Part shown: one piece after another, positions 33,632 to 43,097 of the stretch
Position numbering within the stretch: position 1 is the stretch's first letter
Layout of the letters: every line of letters begins with the position of its first letter
Source of the DNA: Ructibacterium sp965146665
GTDB taxonomy: Bacteria; Bacillota; Clostridia; Monoglobales; Monoglobaceae
Length of the DNA: 64,000 nucleotides
NCBI GenBank assembly: GCA_965146665.1
Contig: CBCTHE010000016.1
Location: forward strand, 5,125 to 69,124
Reading direction: 5' to 3'
Notes under the pieces: model-generated
What the model was told of the DNA's origin: nothing
The model's database searches: none
What the model saw: only the letters and a program-made list of their open reading frames with translations
Translations under genes and position numbers: made by a program

Positions 33632-35223
33632 GGCGCCCGGCACGCCGGGCCGGAGGGCTGCGGGTAGCGCGCGGGGCCGGAAAGGAATGGATCAGATTGA
33701 AAAAATGGAATCGATTACAGCTGCTCAGCGGCGTTTGCGCGCTTTTGCTCTCCGGCGCCGCGCTTCTGCCCATGGCGGCGTTTGGAGAGCCCACCGGCAC
33801 ACCGGCCAAACCGGAGACCACGGCGGAGCGTGTCACAGCCACGGCGCGGCCGTCTGCCGGAACAGCCAGCCCCGCCGGAACCGGCGCGCCTGCGGCCGGA
33901 ACGGAAAATGGGCAGGGGGACGCGAAAAAGGAACCGGAGCAGACGGCAGATCCCAGGATTGACGCCCAGGGAAAGCCCATTCTCGGCCAGGGTGAGACCG
34001 GTATTCTGATTGAGGCGGGAACCGGGACGGTGCTGTTTGATGCCGACAGCCAGAAGCGGATGTTTCCGGCCAGCACCACCAAGATTATGACCGCGCTGGT
34101 GGCCATGGAGGCGCTGGAGGCGGGCGAGGCCGCGCTTACGGACCAGGTGGAGATCACGGCGGCCATGCTGGACGGCCTGGACCCGGACAGCAGCAACATG
34201 GAGCTTGTGGAGGGGGAGGTGATCTCCTTTGAGCATCTGCTCCAGGGCCTGCTGATCCCATCAGGCAACGACGCGGCCATGGCCATTGCCTTCCGGATCG
34301 CGGGCAGTCCGGAGGCGTATGTGGAGCGGATGAACGCCAAGGCGGCGGCGCTTGGGCTGAAGGACACGCATTTTGTGAATCCCCACGGGCTCCATGACGA
34401 GGATCACTATACCACCGCGGCGGATATGGCTGTGATGGCCCGGGCGGCCATGGGCTATGAGACCTTCCGGGACATTGTGGACATTGCCCACATCAAGATG
34501 CCGCCCACCAACAAAAGGGAAAAACAGCGGTACTATATTAACACCAACGGCCTTTTGTCCACCATGCGGTATACGGGCTATTATTACAAGGGCTCCACCG
34601 GGATCAAGACGGGGCGGACCACAGAGGCGGGCAACTGTCTGGTGTCCTCCGCCCAGAAGAACGGCATGGAGCTCATCGGGGTTGTGTTTGGCGGCAAGGA
34701 GGTGGGGGATTCCCACCTGGACACCATACGGATGCTGAACTATGGATTTGACAATTTTGAATCCATACAGGCGGTCTCCAAGGGCGAGATTCTGGGCGAG
34801 ATCCGGGTCAAGCAGGGAAAGGCAAAGGACACGGTGACCCTGTCAGCCGGCGGCGGTGTGGCGGTCATTGTCCCCAAGGGGACAGAAAAGGACGCGCTGG
34901 AGATCCGGATGAATGTGCCGGACGCGCTGTACGCGCCCCTGACCAAAGGGCAGGAGGTCGCCACGGTGTCAATTCTGCATCAGGGGCAGGAGCTGGGCAC
35001 CGGCCTGCTCTGCGCGGATGTGGACATAGAGCGGAGCGTCTTCTGGCCCGTGCTGGCTCTGGGGGAATGGCTCTGGAGCATGACCGTGGTCAGGATTCTG
35101 GTCTACCTGTTTCTGGCGGCGATTGCGGTATTTGTATTCATCATGATCGCGGGGCTCCGAAAGGAGCTGAAGCGGGCCAGAATGCAGAAAAGACGGCGCA
35201 ATCGTCAAAACCGGGGAAAATAA
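33628..35223 (+). CDS. D-alanyl-D-alanine carboxypeptidase with C-terminal membrane anchor
   Basis: 531 residues if started at ATG 33628, which overlaps the tsaB stop; TTG 33697 with GGAAAGGA ten bases upstream would give a conventional signal peptide. Signal segment LQLLSGVCALLLSGAALLPM. Low-complexity Thr/Ala/Pro stretch, then SxxK (FPASTTKIMTAL), SGN (IPSGNDAAMAI) and KTG (GIKTGRTTEAGN). A PBP5 C-terminal domain, one membrane span (LVYLFLAAIAVFVFIMIAGL) and a basic tail follow. It trims peptidoglycan stem peptides. Second such enzyme in the window; the one at 26793-28277 lacks the C-terminal anchor. Confidence 0.9.
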   Translation: MRRPARRAGGLRVARGAGKEWIRLKKWNRLQLLSGVCALLLSGAALLPMAAFGEPTGTPAKPETTAERVTATARPSAGTASPAGTGAPAAGTENGQGDAKKEPEQTADPRIDAQGKPILGQGETGILIEAGTGTVLFDADSQKRMFPASTTKIMTALVAMEALEAGEAALTDQVEITAAMLDGLDPDSSNMELVEGEVISFEHLLQGLLIPSGNDAAMAIAFRIAGSPEAYVERMNAKAAALGLKDTHFVNPHGLHDEDHYTTAADMAVMARAAMGYETFRDIVDIAHIKMPPTNKREKQRYYINTNGLLSTMRYTGYYYKGSTGIKTGRTTEAGNCLVSSAQKNGMELIGVVFGGKEVGDSHLDTIRMLNYGFDNFESIQAVSKGEILGEIRVKQGKAKDTVTLSAGGGVAVIVPKGTEKDALEIRMNVPDALYAPLTKGQEVATVSILHQGQELGTGLLCADVDIERSVFWPVLALGEWLWSMTVVRILVYLFLAAIAVFVFIMIAGLRKELKRARMQKRRRNRQNRGK

Positions 35224-35244
35224 CCCGGCCGCGGGAAATTTCTC

Positions 35245-35273
35245 TTGAAAAAGACAGAGATCTGTGCTATACT
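35245..35273 (+). promoter_or_regulatory. Promoter of small export protein gene
   Basis: TTGAAA (35245-35250), 17-base spacer, TATACT (35268-35273). Confidence 0.8.
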
Positions 35274-35358
35274 AAATCAGAATGGAAAGGCAGGGGCATT
35301 TTGCGTCCCGGCTTTCCCAGCATCAGAAACAAAAGCATCCGTATGGACGAGGTATAAT

Positions 35359-35856
35359 ATGGGAACAACCTTAACAGTTTATCTTTGGACCTTTCTCCTT
35401 TCAATGACGCCGATCTCTGAAATCAGAGGCTCAATGATCTATGCGTTAAACAGTGTGGATCACAGCGTTTGGAACATCCTGACCGTGTATTTTATCTCCG
35501 TGGCCGGGAACTTTTTGCCGGTTCCATTTATCATGCTGATTTTCCGGCCCATTGTGAAATGGCTCAAAAAGACCCGCGTGTTTGGGAAATTTGCCCATTG
35601 GCTGGAGGAGCGGACCAAGCGCAAGGCCGGGAAGCTCAGCAAGGCCAGCGCGGGCGCCCTGCTCATTTTTGTTGCAATCCCGTTCCCGACCACCGGCGCC
35701 TGGACCGGCGCCATGATTGCCTCTCTTTTGGATATGCGGTTTAAATACGCCCTGCCTGCCATTCTGGCCGGCATCATGATCTCCGGGGTGGTTATGACCC
35801 TTCTGGTCACCGGGGTTTTGAATCTGGGCGCTTTGGGAGAATTGATGACCTCCTGA
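35359..35856 (+). CDS. Small multidrug-export family (COG2426) membrane protein
   Basis: 165 residues from ATG 35359. The conserved features are TPISEIRGSMIYALN near the start, the basic cytoplasmic loop FAHWLEERTKRKAGKLSKAS and VAIPFPTTGAWTGAMIASLL. About four to five membrane spans. The family name is historical; actual substrates are not established. It has its own promoter and precedes the membrane/coiled-coil gene by 39 bases. Confidence 0.88.
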   Translation: MGTTLTVYLWTFLLSMTPISEIRGSMIYALNSVDHSVWNILTVYFISVAGNFLPVPFIMLIFRPIVKWLKKTRVFGKFAHWLEERTKRKAGKLSKASAGALLIFVAIPFPTTGAWTGAMIASLLDMRFKYALPAILAGIMISGVVMTLLVTGVLNLGALGELMTS

Positions 35857-35895
35857 TATGGGGGTCCGGGGAAATAACGGGAAAGGATATGTAAC

Positions 35896-36246
35896 ATGAG
35901 AGAAGAGCAGCCAACAGTCAGGAAGCGAAGTGCGAAAGGGAGAAAGACGCTTGTGGTATTCGGCATTTTGTTCATTGTTGCCGGGGTGTTTCTGGGATCC
36001 TTTGCCTGTTCCTTCCAAATTATGATTCAGGCGGCCAATTCTGCACAGACAGATGAGGACACGCTGGAGAGCGAAAACAGAAAGCTGAAGGAAGACGTCC
36101 AGCTTTTGCAGGATCAGGTCACGGTACTGCAGACCGAGCTGGAACGCTATAAGGGGCCGTCCTCGTCCGCCAAGCCCGCGTCGTCCTCCTCCGCCAGAAG
36201 CGGCAGGTCAGGCACGGGCGCAGGGAGCGGCAGGAGCGGGAACTGA
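35896..36246 (+). CDS. Small bitopic membrane protein with coiled coil
   Basis: 116 residues, unrecognised. A basic N-terminus, one membrane span about 17-40 (TLVVFGILFIVAGVFLGSFA), a leucine-zipper-like coiled coil about 52-85 (LESENRKLKEDVQLLQDQVT) and a Ser/Ala/Gly-rich tail. The layout recalls FtsL/DivIC-type division proteins or other septal bitopic proteins, but there is no specific motif. Start supported by GAAAGGATATG upstream. It precedes pyrH. Confidence 0.6.
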   Translation: MREEQPTVRKRSAKGRKTLVVFGILFIVAGVFLGSFACSFQIMIQAANSAQTDEDTLESENRKLKEDVQLLQDQVTVLQTELERYKGPSSSAKPASSSSARSGRSGTGAGSGRSGN

Positions 36247-36385
36247 CGCGGCACAGTGCCGCAGGCATAAGGAGACGCCCCATATGCCAGACTGTTTTGC
36301 CATCAGGCTTTTTGATGGCCATCCGAAGAAAAGGACCGGGCAGGGAGCAGTTTGTTCGTGAAGGAATAGCAAAGGAGAGATGCGT

Positions 36386-37096
36386 ATGAAGAAGCCAAAG
36401 TATAAGAGAATCATGCTGAAGATCAGCGGCGAGGCGCTTGCGGGCGACAAGGGGTTTGGTCTGGACCAGCCCACCATTACCGCCATTGCCCAGAAGGTGA
36501 AGGACTGCTATGACATGGGCGTTGAGATCGCCATTGTGGTGGGCGGCGGCAACTTCTGGCGCGGGCGCACAGGCGAGGGAATGGACCGTTCCCGGGCAGA
36601 CCACATGGGGATGCTGGCCACGGTAATCAATTCTCTGGCGCTTCTGGACGCGCTGGAACAGCTGGGCGTAGAGAGCCGCGTACAGACCGCCATTGAGATG
36701 CGCCAGATCGCGGAGCCCTATATCCGGCTCAAAGCGGCGCGGCATCTGCAGAAGGGCAGGGTTGTGATCTTTGCCTGCGGGACGGGCAACCCCTTCTTTT
36801 CCACAGACACCACCGCGGCCCTGCGGGCGGCGGAGATTGACGCGGAGGTCATTCTGCTGGCGAAAAAGGTGGACGGTGTCTATGACAGCGATCCCAACCT
36901 GAATCCGGATGCGAAAAAGTTTGATTCACTGAGCTTTATTGAGGTATTGAATAAGGGGCTCGGGGTGATGGATTCCACCGCCACCTCCCTTTGTATGGAT
37001 AATAATATCCCCATCCTCGTGTTTGGTCTGAACGATCCTGAGAACATCAAGCGCGCGGTCATGGGGGAGGAAATCGGCACCATGGTGAGCCGGTAG
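36386..37096 (+). CDS. pyrH: UMP kinase
   Basis: 236 residues from ATG 36386 (AGGAG eight bases upstream). Amino-acid-kinase fold: KRIMLKISGEALAG, IAIVVGGGNFWRG, DRSRADHMGMLATVIN and the C-terminal LVFGLNDPENIKRAVMGE are bacterial PyrH signatures. It phosphorylates UMP to UDP as a hexamer regulated by GTP and UTP. First gene of the conserved pyrH-frr-uppS-cdsA-dxr-rseP cluster. Confidence 0.98.
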   Translation: MKKPKYKRIMLKISGEALAGDKGFGLDQPTITAIAQKVKDCYDMGVEIAIVVGGGNFWRGRTGEGMDRSRADHMGMLATVINSLALLDALEQLGVESRVQTAIEMRQIAEPYIRLKAARHLQKGRVVIFACGTGNPFFSTDTTAALRAAEIDAEVILLAKKVDGVYDSDPNLNPDAKKFDSLSFIEVLNKGLGVMDSTATSLCMDNNIPILVFGLNDPENIKRAVMGEEIGTMVSR

Positions 37097-37255
37097 CGCG
37101 GAAAAGGCGCGCTGGATAACCGGCGCCGGCGGATCCGTCTCAGAGGCGGCACCGGCGTTCTGACAGGCTTTCGTATACGCCCCGCCGGCCCACGGCAGGG
37201 GACAGCGTATGTTTCTTAAAATCATTATGTGGGCAGAAAGGCTGTGGAATTAGAG

Positions 37256-37798
37256 ATGAAAAATGCAGAGAGCAAAATGAACAAGGCCATCGCGTCCCTG
37301 GAGGGGGATCTGGCGTCAATCCGCGCCGGACGGGCCAATCCTGCCATATTGGACAAAGTCACCGTGGAGTACTACGGCGTGCAGACCCCGCTTGCGCAGG
37401 TGGGCACCATCTCTGTGCCGGAGGCCCGGACGATCATTGTCCAGCCCTGGGACGTATCCGTACTCAAGGAGGTTGAAAAGGCGATTCTGGCCTCTGACAT
37501 TGGGATCAATCCCAATAACGACGGCAAGGTGATCCGGCTGAACTTCCCGCCGCTCACTGAGGAGCGCAGAAAAGAGCTGAACAAGACCGTGTCCAAGCGG
37601 GGCGAGGAAGCCAAGGTGGCGGTCCGCAATATCCGCCGGGATTCCATTGAGCAGTTCAAGAAGCAGAAGAAGGCCAATGAGATCACAGAGGATGATCTGA
37701 AGGACCTGGAGGATCAGATCCAGAAGATGACCGATAAGTTCGTGAAAAAGATTGACGGGATCATTGCGGACAAGGAAAAGGAAATCATGGAAGTGTAG
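37256..37798 (+). CDS. frr: Ribosome recycling factor
   Basis: 180 residues from ATG 37256. GTG 37244 would give 184 residues, closer to the family's 185, but would leave only three bases after its AAAGG; GTG 37229 is a third option. Signatures: SIRAGRANPAILDKVTVEYY, GTISVPEARTIIVQPWD, PPLTEERRKELNK and the C-terminal KIDGIIADKEKEIMEV. It splits post-termination ribosomes with EF-G. Confidence 0.97.
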   Translation: MKNAESKMNKAIASLEGDLASIRAGRANPAILDKVTVEYYGVQTPLAQVGTISVPEARTIIVQPWDVSVLKEVEKAILASDIGINPNNDGKVIRLNFPPLTEERRKELNKTVSKRGEEAKVAVRNIRRDSIEQFKKQKKANEITEDDLKDLEDQIQKMTDKFVKKIDGIIADKEKEIMEV

Positions 37799-37952
37799 CG
37801 AAACGTAACCGTGAAGAACCGGCGCGGTGTGCCTGACACGGCGGATGCCGGGCGGGGGCGGCCGGCCGCGGCTTTCGCGCCGGGAAACGGTATAGGGGGG
37901 AATAGGAGGCCCGGGCCTTCTATTCCCCGTGTCGCATATGAGGGGCTTAACT

Positions 37953-38696
37953 ATGTTTTGGAACCGGAAGAAGAATAAACTTGCGCTGGATATGGACAGG
38001 ATTCCCCGGCACATTGGCGTGATCATGGACGGAAACGGGCGGTGGGCCCGGCGCAGGGGACTGCCGCGCTCTGCGGGACATAAGCGCGGCGCGGACATCC
38101 TGGAAAATATCTCGGACTACTGCAGCGGCCTTGGGGTCAAGGCCCTGACGGTCTATGCCTTTTCCACAGAGAACTGGTCCCGGCCCCAGAAGGAAATCGA
38201 CGCGCTGATGGACCTTCTGTATGACTATCTGATGATGGTGGAGGAGAAGTTCCGGGGCAGGAATATGCGGCTGAAGATCAGCGGTGACATCACCCGGCTC
38301 AGCGGCAGGATCCAGTCGGCGATCCGCCGCGCCGAGGAGGTCACCGCCTCCGGGGACGGTATGGTGCTGAATATTGCTCTGAACTACGGCGGCCGGGATG
38401 AGATTGTCCGGGCGGCCCGGAAGCTGGCGGCTGACGCGGCCGGCGGAAGGCTCCTGCCCGAGGAGATCGACGAGGCGCGCTTTGCCGCTTATCTGGATAT
38501 GGCCGACCTGCCGGAGGTGGATCTGATTATCCGGCCCAGCGGTGAAAAGCGGCTGTCCAATTTCATGCTCTGGCAGGCCGCCTACGCGGAGTTCTGGTAC
38601 AGCGACATCTGCTGGCCGGATTTTAAGGAGCGGGATATGCGGCAGGCAATTTATGATTATCAAAACCGTGACAGACGTTTTGGAGGTGTGAAATGA
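37953..38696 (+). CDS. uppS: Isoprenyl (undecaprenyl) diphosphate synthase
   Basis: 247 residues from ATG 37953. Cis-prenyltransferase signatures: IGVIMDGNGRWARRRGLPR (catalytic Asp in IMDGNGRW), YAFSTENWSRP and the C-terminal RPSGEKRLSNFMLWQAAYAE. It makes the lipid carrier for peptidoglycan and wall polymers. cdsA begins one base after its stop. A self-complementary segment at 37897-37926 lies upstream without a T tail. Confidence 0.97.
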   Translation: MFWNRKKNKLALDMDRIPRHIGVIMDGNGRWARRRGLPRSAGHKRGADILENISDYCSGLGVKALTVYAFSTENWSRPQKEIDALMDLLYDYLMMVEEKFRGRNMRLKISGDITRLSGRIQSAIRRAEEVTASGDGMVLNIALNYGGRDEIVRAARKLAADAAGGRLLPEEIDEARFAAYLDMADLPEVDLIIRPSGEKRLSNFMLWQAAYAEFWYSDICWPDFKERDMRQAIYDYQNRDRRFGGVK

Positions 38697-38697
38697 C

Positions 38698-39528
38698 ATG
38701 GATGTGTCCCTGAAAAGAAGAGTCCTCACCGCAGTCATTGGACTGCCGCTGATTATACTGCTGCTCTTTTCCCCAACGCCTGTTGTGATCGCCACGGTCA
38801 TGGCGGCGTCCATCATCGGCCTGCATGAATATTATCATGCCGTGGGCCTGTACCAGCACAAGCCGGTCTGTATCATGGGCTATCTGGCGGCGCTGGTCAT
38901 TCCAATCGGCGCGTATTTTACTCCCGGCACCTCGCTGGCGCTGGTGTATATCTACATTGTCGCCCTCTTTGTGATGATGCTCATCAGCCACAGGCGGGTG
39001 ACGCTGGACCATCTGGCGCTTCTGGTGATGGGGCTGTTGTACATTCCGTATTTTCTGTCCCACATCATCTATATCCGGAATATGGAGCTGGGGAATTTTT
39101 ATATCTGGCTGGTATTCCTGGGGGCGTTTATGACCGATACCTGCGCGTATTTTGTGGGCAAGGGCGTGGGCGGCAAAAAGCTCTGCCCCAGCATCAGCCC
39201 CAAAAAGACCATTGCGGGCGCAGTGGGCGGACTGGCGGGCTGCGGCCTCAGCTTCCTGCTGTTCGGCCTGATTGTGAACCTCTGCTTTGGGGCATATCTG
39301 GGAGACCGGAGGCTCAGCCTTGGTCTGCTGTTTTTGCTTGGGCTGGTCACTGCGGTGGTGTCGGAGATCGGTGACCTGGTGGCGTCAATCATCAAGCGGC
39401 AGTATGACATCAAGGACTTCGGGAATCTGCTTCCCGGCCACGGCGGCATACTGGACCGCTGTGACAGCATCATTCTGGTGGCGCCGACGATTTTTCTGTT
39501 TTTGCTGAAAATCGGGATTTTGGCGTGA
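38698..39528 (+). CDS. cdsA: Phosphatidate cytidylyltransferase
   Basis: 276 residues, several membrane helices. The CDP-diglyceride synthase signature is KDFGNLLPGHGGILDRCDSI near the C-terminus, preceded by FMTDTCAYFVGKGVGGKKLC. It makes CDP-diacylglycerol for phospholipid synthesis. ATG 38698 has GGAGGTGTG upstream, inside the uppS end. Confidence 0.96.
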   Translation: MDVSLKRRVLTAVIGLPLIILLLFSPTPVVIATVMAASIIGLHEYYHAVGLYQHKPVCIMGYLAALVIPIGAYFTPGTSLALVYIYIVALFVMMLISHRRVTLDHLALLVMGLLYIPYFLSHIIYIRNMELGNFYIWLVFLGAFMTDTCAYFVGKGVGGKKLCPSISPKKTIAGAVGGLAGCGLSFLLFGLIVNLCFGAYLGDRRLSLGLLFLLGLVTAVVSEIGDLVASIIKRQYDIKDFGNLLPGHGGILDRCDSIILVAPTIFLFLLKIGILA

Positions 39529-39572
39529 TAGAAGGCTGTGATTGAGCATATGATAAAGGAGTATGAATTTCA

Positions 39573-40718
39573 ATGAAATTATCCATTCTGGGCTCCACCG
39601 GCTCCATTGGCACACAGGCCCTTGAGGTGGTGGAGGAACTGAAGGGGATCCGGGATATTACGGTGACAGGGATTTCCGGGAACCGGAATCTGACGCTTCT
39701 GGAGGAACAGATCCGCCGGTTCCGCCCTCCCTATGCCGCTGTGCCGGACGAGGGGCTGGCCAAACAGCTGGCCCTGTCTGTGGCCGACACCGGATGCAGG
39801 GTCCTCTCCGGCCAGGAGGGGCTTTGTTATCTGGCCGCAGAGACCGGCGCTGACATGGTATTATCCGCCATTGTGGGTTTTGCCGGACTGGTGCCCACCC
39901 TCCGGGCCGTGGAGGCCGGAAAGGATATTGCCCTGGCCAACAAGGAGACGCTGGTGACTGCGGGCAAAATTTTTATGGACGCAGTAAAGCGCAGGGGCGT
40001 ACGTCTGCTCCCTGTGGACAGCGAGCACTGCGCCATCTTCCAAAGCCTGCTGGCAGGCCGGCCAAAGGAGATCCACAGGCTCTTGCTGACTGCCTCCGGC
40101 GGTCCGTTCTTCGGCAAAAAGCCGGAGGCGCTCAAAACCGTGAAAAAGGAACAGGCGCTGAAACATCCCAACTGGAGCATGGGCGCCAAGATCACCATTG
40201 ACAGCGCGACGCTGATGAACAAGGGCCTGGAGGTCCTGGAGGCGCGCTGGCTGTTCGGCGTGGGGATCGACGATATTGAGGTGGTGATACAGCGGGAGAG
40301 CATCATCCACTCCATGGTCGAGTTCAAGGATCACAGCGTCATCGCCCAGATGTCCCTGCCGTCCATGAAGCATCCCATCCAGTACGCCCTGACCTATCCG
40401 GAGCGGCTGCCCTCAAAGGACCCGCGGGTGGAGTTCGCGAAGCTGGGCCGCCTGACTTTTTACGAGCCGGATGAAAAGACCTTCCGCTGCCTTGCCCTGG
40501 CCAAATCGGCGGGGCGGCAGGGGGGGATTCTGCCCACGGTCATGAACGCCGCCAACGAGGTGGCTGTGGCCGCGTTTCTGGAGGACCGAATCGGATTTCT
40601 TGAAATCCCGGATGTGGTGGAGGATGTGATGAGCCGCTGGAACAACATAGAGGATCCCACAGTTGAGGATCTGCTCGCCGCGGATGCGGCGGTGCGAAGG
40701 GAAGGTGCATTGGTATGA
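39573..40718 (+). CDS. dxr: 1-deoxy-D-xylulose 5-phosphate reductoisomerase
   Basis: 381 residues. NADPH-binding start LSILGSTGSIGTQALEVV; DIALANKETLVTAG; metal and substrate site VDSEHCAIFQSL; SATLMNKGLEVLEARWLF; and C-terminal VMNAANEVAVAAFLE. Second step of the non-mevalonate isoprenoid pathway, feeding uppS. TGA overlaps the ATG of rseP. Confidence 0.98.
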   Translation: MKLSILGSTGSIGTQALEVVEELKGIRDITVTGISGNRNLTLLEEQIRRFRPPYAAVPDEGLAKQLALSVADTGCRVLSGQEGLCYLAAETGADMVLSAIVGFAGLVPTLRAVEAGKDIALANKETLVTAGKIFMDAVKRRGVRLLPVDSEHCAIFQSLLAGRPKEIHRLLLTASGGPFFGKKPEALKTVKKEQALKHPNWSMGAKITIDSATLMNKGLEVLEARWLFGVGIDDIEVVIQRESIIHSMVEFKDHSVIAQMSLPSMKHPIQYALTYPERLPSKDPRVEFAKLGRLTFYEPDEKTFRCLALAKSAGRQGGILPTVMNAANEVAVAAFLEDRIGFLEIPDVVEDVMSRWNNIEDPTVEDLLAADAAVRREGALV

Positions 40719-41749
40719 TTTTGACCATTATAGGAGCGATCCTGATTTTTTCTGTCATTATATTTGTCCATGAGCTGGGGCATTTCCTGACCGCCCGGAT
40801 CTTTGGGGTGACGGTCCATGAATTTGCCATTGGCATGGGGCCGGCCCTCTGGAAACGGCAGGGAAAGCACACCATGTATTCGGTCCGTGCCATACCCATG
40901 GGCGGCTACTGCAAGATGGAGGGGGAGGATGAGGACAGCGCGGATCCCGGGTCGTTCAGCCGGAAGAAGCCGCTGCCCCGCATTGTGATTCTGGCGGCGG
41001 GTGCCTGCATGAATCTGGCGCTGGGCTTTTTGATTGTGCTGGGGCTGGTGGCCGCCACGGCGGTAGGAAACGGCGGTTTGCCCTCCACCACGGTGGAGAA
41101 CGTGAACCCGGAATCTTCGGCCGCTGAATTTCTGCAAAAAGGTGACCGGATCACAGAAATCAACGGCAAAACCATTCATATCCGAAGGGATCTGAGCTTT
41201 GAGCTGTCACAGACAAACGGCGCGGAGACCACGCTCACTCTGGACCGGGACGGCGAAAAAATCACCAAGACCTTCACGCCCATGGAGGTGACCTATGAGG
41301 ATGGGAGCACCGGGTACATTGTGGGCTTTGACATTGCCATGGACTCCATCACGCCGGGCGGTATTCTGCACGAGGCGTTCTTTCAGACGGTCTGGATGGT
41401 GAAACTGGTCTTTGTATCCCTGGGAATGCTGTTCACCGGCAAGGCCGGGATCAGTGACCTGTCAGGTCCTGTGGGCGTGGTGCACGCCATGAACACCGTC
41501 GCCCAGAGCGGATGGTATAACTTCCTGTTTTTCGCGGCTTTTCTGGCGGTCAATATCGGGATTATGAACCTTTTGCCCCTTCCGGCGCTGGACGGCGGCA
41601 GAATACTCTTTGTCCTCATTGAACTGATTTTCCGGAAACCTGTGCCCCGGGACAAGGAGGGCTGGATCCACTTTGTGGGCTTCGCGCTTTTGATCCTGCT
41701 GATGCTCTATGCCACCTGGAATGATATCCTGCGGATCTTTACGTCATAG
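40715..41749 (+). CDS. rseP: RIP site-2 metalloprotease RseP
   Basis: 344 residues. Zinc motif HELGH at about residue 21 (FVHELGHFLTARIFGV), one PDZ domain about 115-190 (NPESSAAEFLQKGDRITEIN), and the second catalytic motif NLLPLPALDGGRILF with the Asp ligand. Intramembrane protease that releases anti-sigma or other membrane regulators; the candidate anti-sigma protein at 19507-20292 is a conceivable substrate but nothing shows this. Co-translated with dxr. Confidence 0.96.
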   Translation: MILTIIGAILIFSVIIFVHELGHFLTARIFGVTVHEFAIGMGPALWKRQGKHTMYSVRAIPMGGYCKMEGEDEDSADPGSFSRKKPLPRIVILAAGACMNLALGFLIVLGLVAATAVGNGGLPSTTVENVNPESSAAEFLQKGDRITEINGKTIHIRRDLSFELSQTNGAETTLTLDRDGEKITKTFTPMEVTYEDGSTGYIVGFDIAMDSITPGGILHEAFFQTVWMVKLVFVSLGMLFTGKAGISDLSGPVGVVHAMNTVAQSGWYNFLFFAAFLAVNIGIMNLLPLPALDGGRILFVLIELIFRKPVPRDKEGWIHFVGFALLILLMLYATWNDILRIFTS

Positions 41750-41808
41750 CGTGAATGCGGCCAGCCCTGAGACAGGGGGCGGAGCCGCTTGTGCCTTATG
41801 GCGTTTTG

Positions 41809-41837
41809 CCCCGCCGCGGAAGCGGCGGGGCAGTTTT
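41809..41837 (+). terminator. Hairpin after rseP
   Basis: Perfect nine-pair stem CCCCGCCGC/GCGGCGGGG with a four-base loop followed by CAGTTTT. Short T-run, so moderate terminator of the isoprenoid/lipid cluster. Confidence 0.55.
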
Positions 41838-41869
41838 GCGTTTCACCCATGAAGAGAGGGGATGCTTTG

Positions 41870-43042
41870 ATGAAACAGATTTATCCTTCCTATTACACGG
41901 CGTTTCGATGTATTGGCGGGGCCTGTGGGGACAACTGCTGTATTGGGTGGGAGATTGAAATTGATTCCAAAACCCTTGCGGCTTACCGTGTCCTGCCCGG
42001 TCCGCTGGGGGCGCGGATTCGGGACAATCTGGCGGCTGCGGGCGACGGGACCGCGCACTTTCGCATGAAAGGGGACCGGTGTCCCATGCTGACAGAGGAC
42101 AACCTCTGCCAGATCATTTTGCAGAAGGGCCCGGGGAGCCTCTGCGAAGTCTGTGACCAGCATCCGCGTTTTCACAACTGGTTCGGGACCGAAAAGGAAT
42201 CCGGTCTGGGGCTGTGCTGTGAGGCGGCGGCCCGGCTGATTCTGGGGACGCCGGAGCCGCTGACGCTTCTGGAACGGGAGATCCCGGAGCCGGCTGACCC
42301 TGAATTTGTGCCGGGGCCGTGCTTTGCGGTGTTGAAGCGGGCCCGGCGGGCCGCGCTGGACCTGCTCGGGGACAGACGGCAGGGGATTGACGTGCGGCTG
42401 GGTCTGCTTCTGGCCCTTGGGGAGGATCTCCAGCCCGCGCTGGAGGCGGGGGAATCGGCGCGGATGGACCAAATTACAGCCCGGTATGAAAGTATCTCTC
42501 ATCCAAATAAATTCTGCGGCAGTCTCTGTGCCGCCCTTGACACCGGGCGGCTGGAGCAGGCGGCGGTCTGGAAAGAAATTTTGGATTTTTTCGCGGGGCT
42601 TCTGCCCATTGATGCGGCATGGAATGCGCGCCTTTCAGAGCTTCGCGAGGATCTGCCCGCGCTGCTGGCCAAGCGCCCAGCCTTTCTGCGGCTGTATCCG
42701 GCGCTGGAAGAGGAACAGGAACGTCTGGCCTGTTATTTTGTGTACCGGTATTTTATGCGGGCGGAATTTGACGGCGACCTGCTGGCTAAAGTGAGACTGG
42801 CGGCGGTCAGCTGTCTTTTGGTCCAGCTGTTGGAGCTGGAGGTCTGGCACCGGACAGGCGCGCTGGATTTTGAGGCGCGGTCCGCCTGTGCCCGGCAGTA
42901 CTCCAAGGAGCTGGAATACTGTCAGGAGAACCTGGACGCGCTGGCGCTGGAGCTGTGGACCGCAGAGTGCTTTAGCCTTCGGTCCCTGCTGGCCCTGCTC
43001 ACGGAATCATGCCGGATTAACGGCCCCGGAAAGCCGTATTGA
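41870..43042 (+). CDS. Flagellin lysine-N-methylase (FliB)-like protein
   Basis: 390 residues from ATG 41870 (GAGAGGGG upstream). The Cys-rich N-terminal pattern is characteristic: YTAFRCIGGACGDNCCIGW, then RCPMLTEDNLCQII, LCEVCDQHPRF and LGLCCEAAARL, giving about ten Cys for probable Fe-S or zinc binding. The C-terminal half is helical. FliB methylates flagellin Lys in enterobacteria; clostridial homologues are common where no flagellar genes are near, so the target may be a different surface protein. No flagellar gene is in this window. Confidence 0.85.
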   Translation: MKQIYPSYYTAFRCIGGACGDNCCIGWEIEIDSKTLAAYRVLPGPLGARIRDNLAAAGDGTAHFRMKGDRCPMLTEDNLCQIILQKGPGSLCEVCDQHPRFHNWFGTEKESGLGLCCEAAARLILGTPEPLTLLEREIPEPADPEFVPGPCFAVLKRARRAALDLLGDRRQGIDVRLGLLLALGEDLQPALEAGESARMDQITARYESISHPNKFCGSLCAALDTGRLEQAAVWKEILDFFAGLLPIDAAWNARLSELREDLPALLAKRPAFLRLYPALEEEQERLACYFVYRYFMRAEFDGDLLAKVRLAAVSCLLVQLLELEVWHRTGALDFEARSACARQYSKELEYCQENLDALALELWTAECFSLRSLLALLTESCRINGPGKPY

Positions 43043-43067
43043 CAAAAAGCGTAAAACATTGTAAAAT
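43039..43067 (+). promoter_or_regulatory. Promoter of phenylacetate-CoA ligase gene
   Basis: TTGACA (43039-43044), 17-base spacer, TAAAAT (43062-43067), overlapping the end of the previous gene. Confidence 0.85.
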
Positions 43068-43097
43068 AAACTAAATTGAAAGAAAGAGTGGCGTGTT

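Noticed and set aside
33123..34367. 414-codon Pro/Ala/Ser-rich minus-strand frame
   Set aside because: Antisense to tsaB and the carboxypeptidase gene, low complexity, no start signal.
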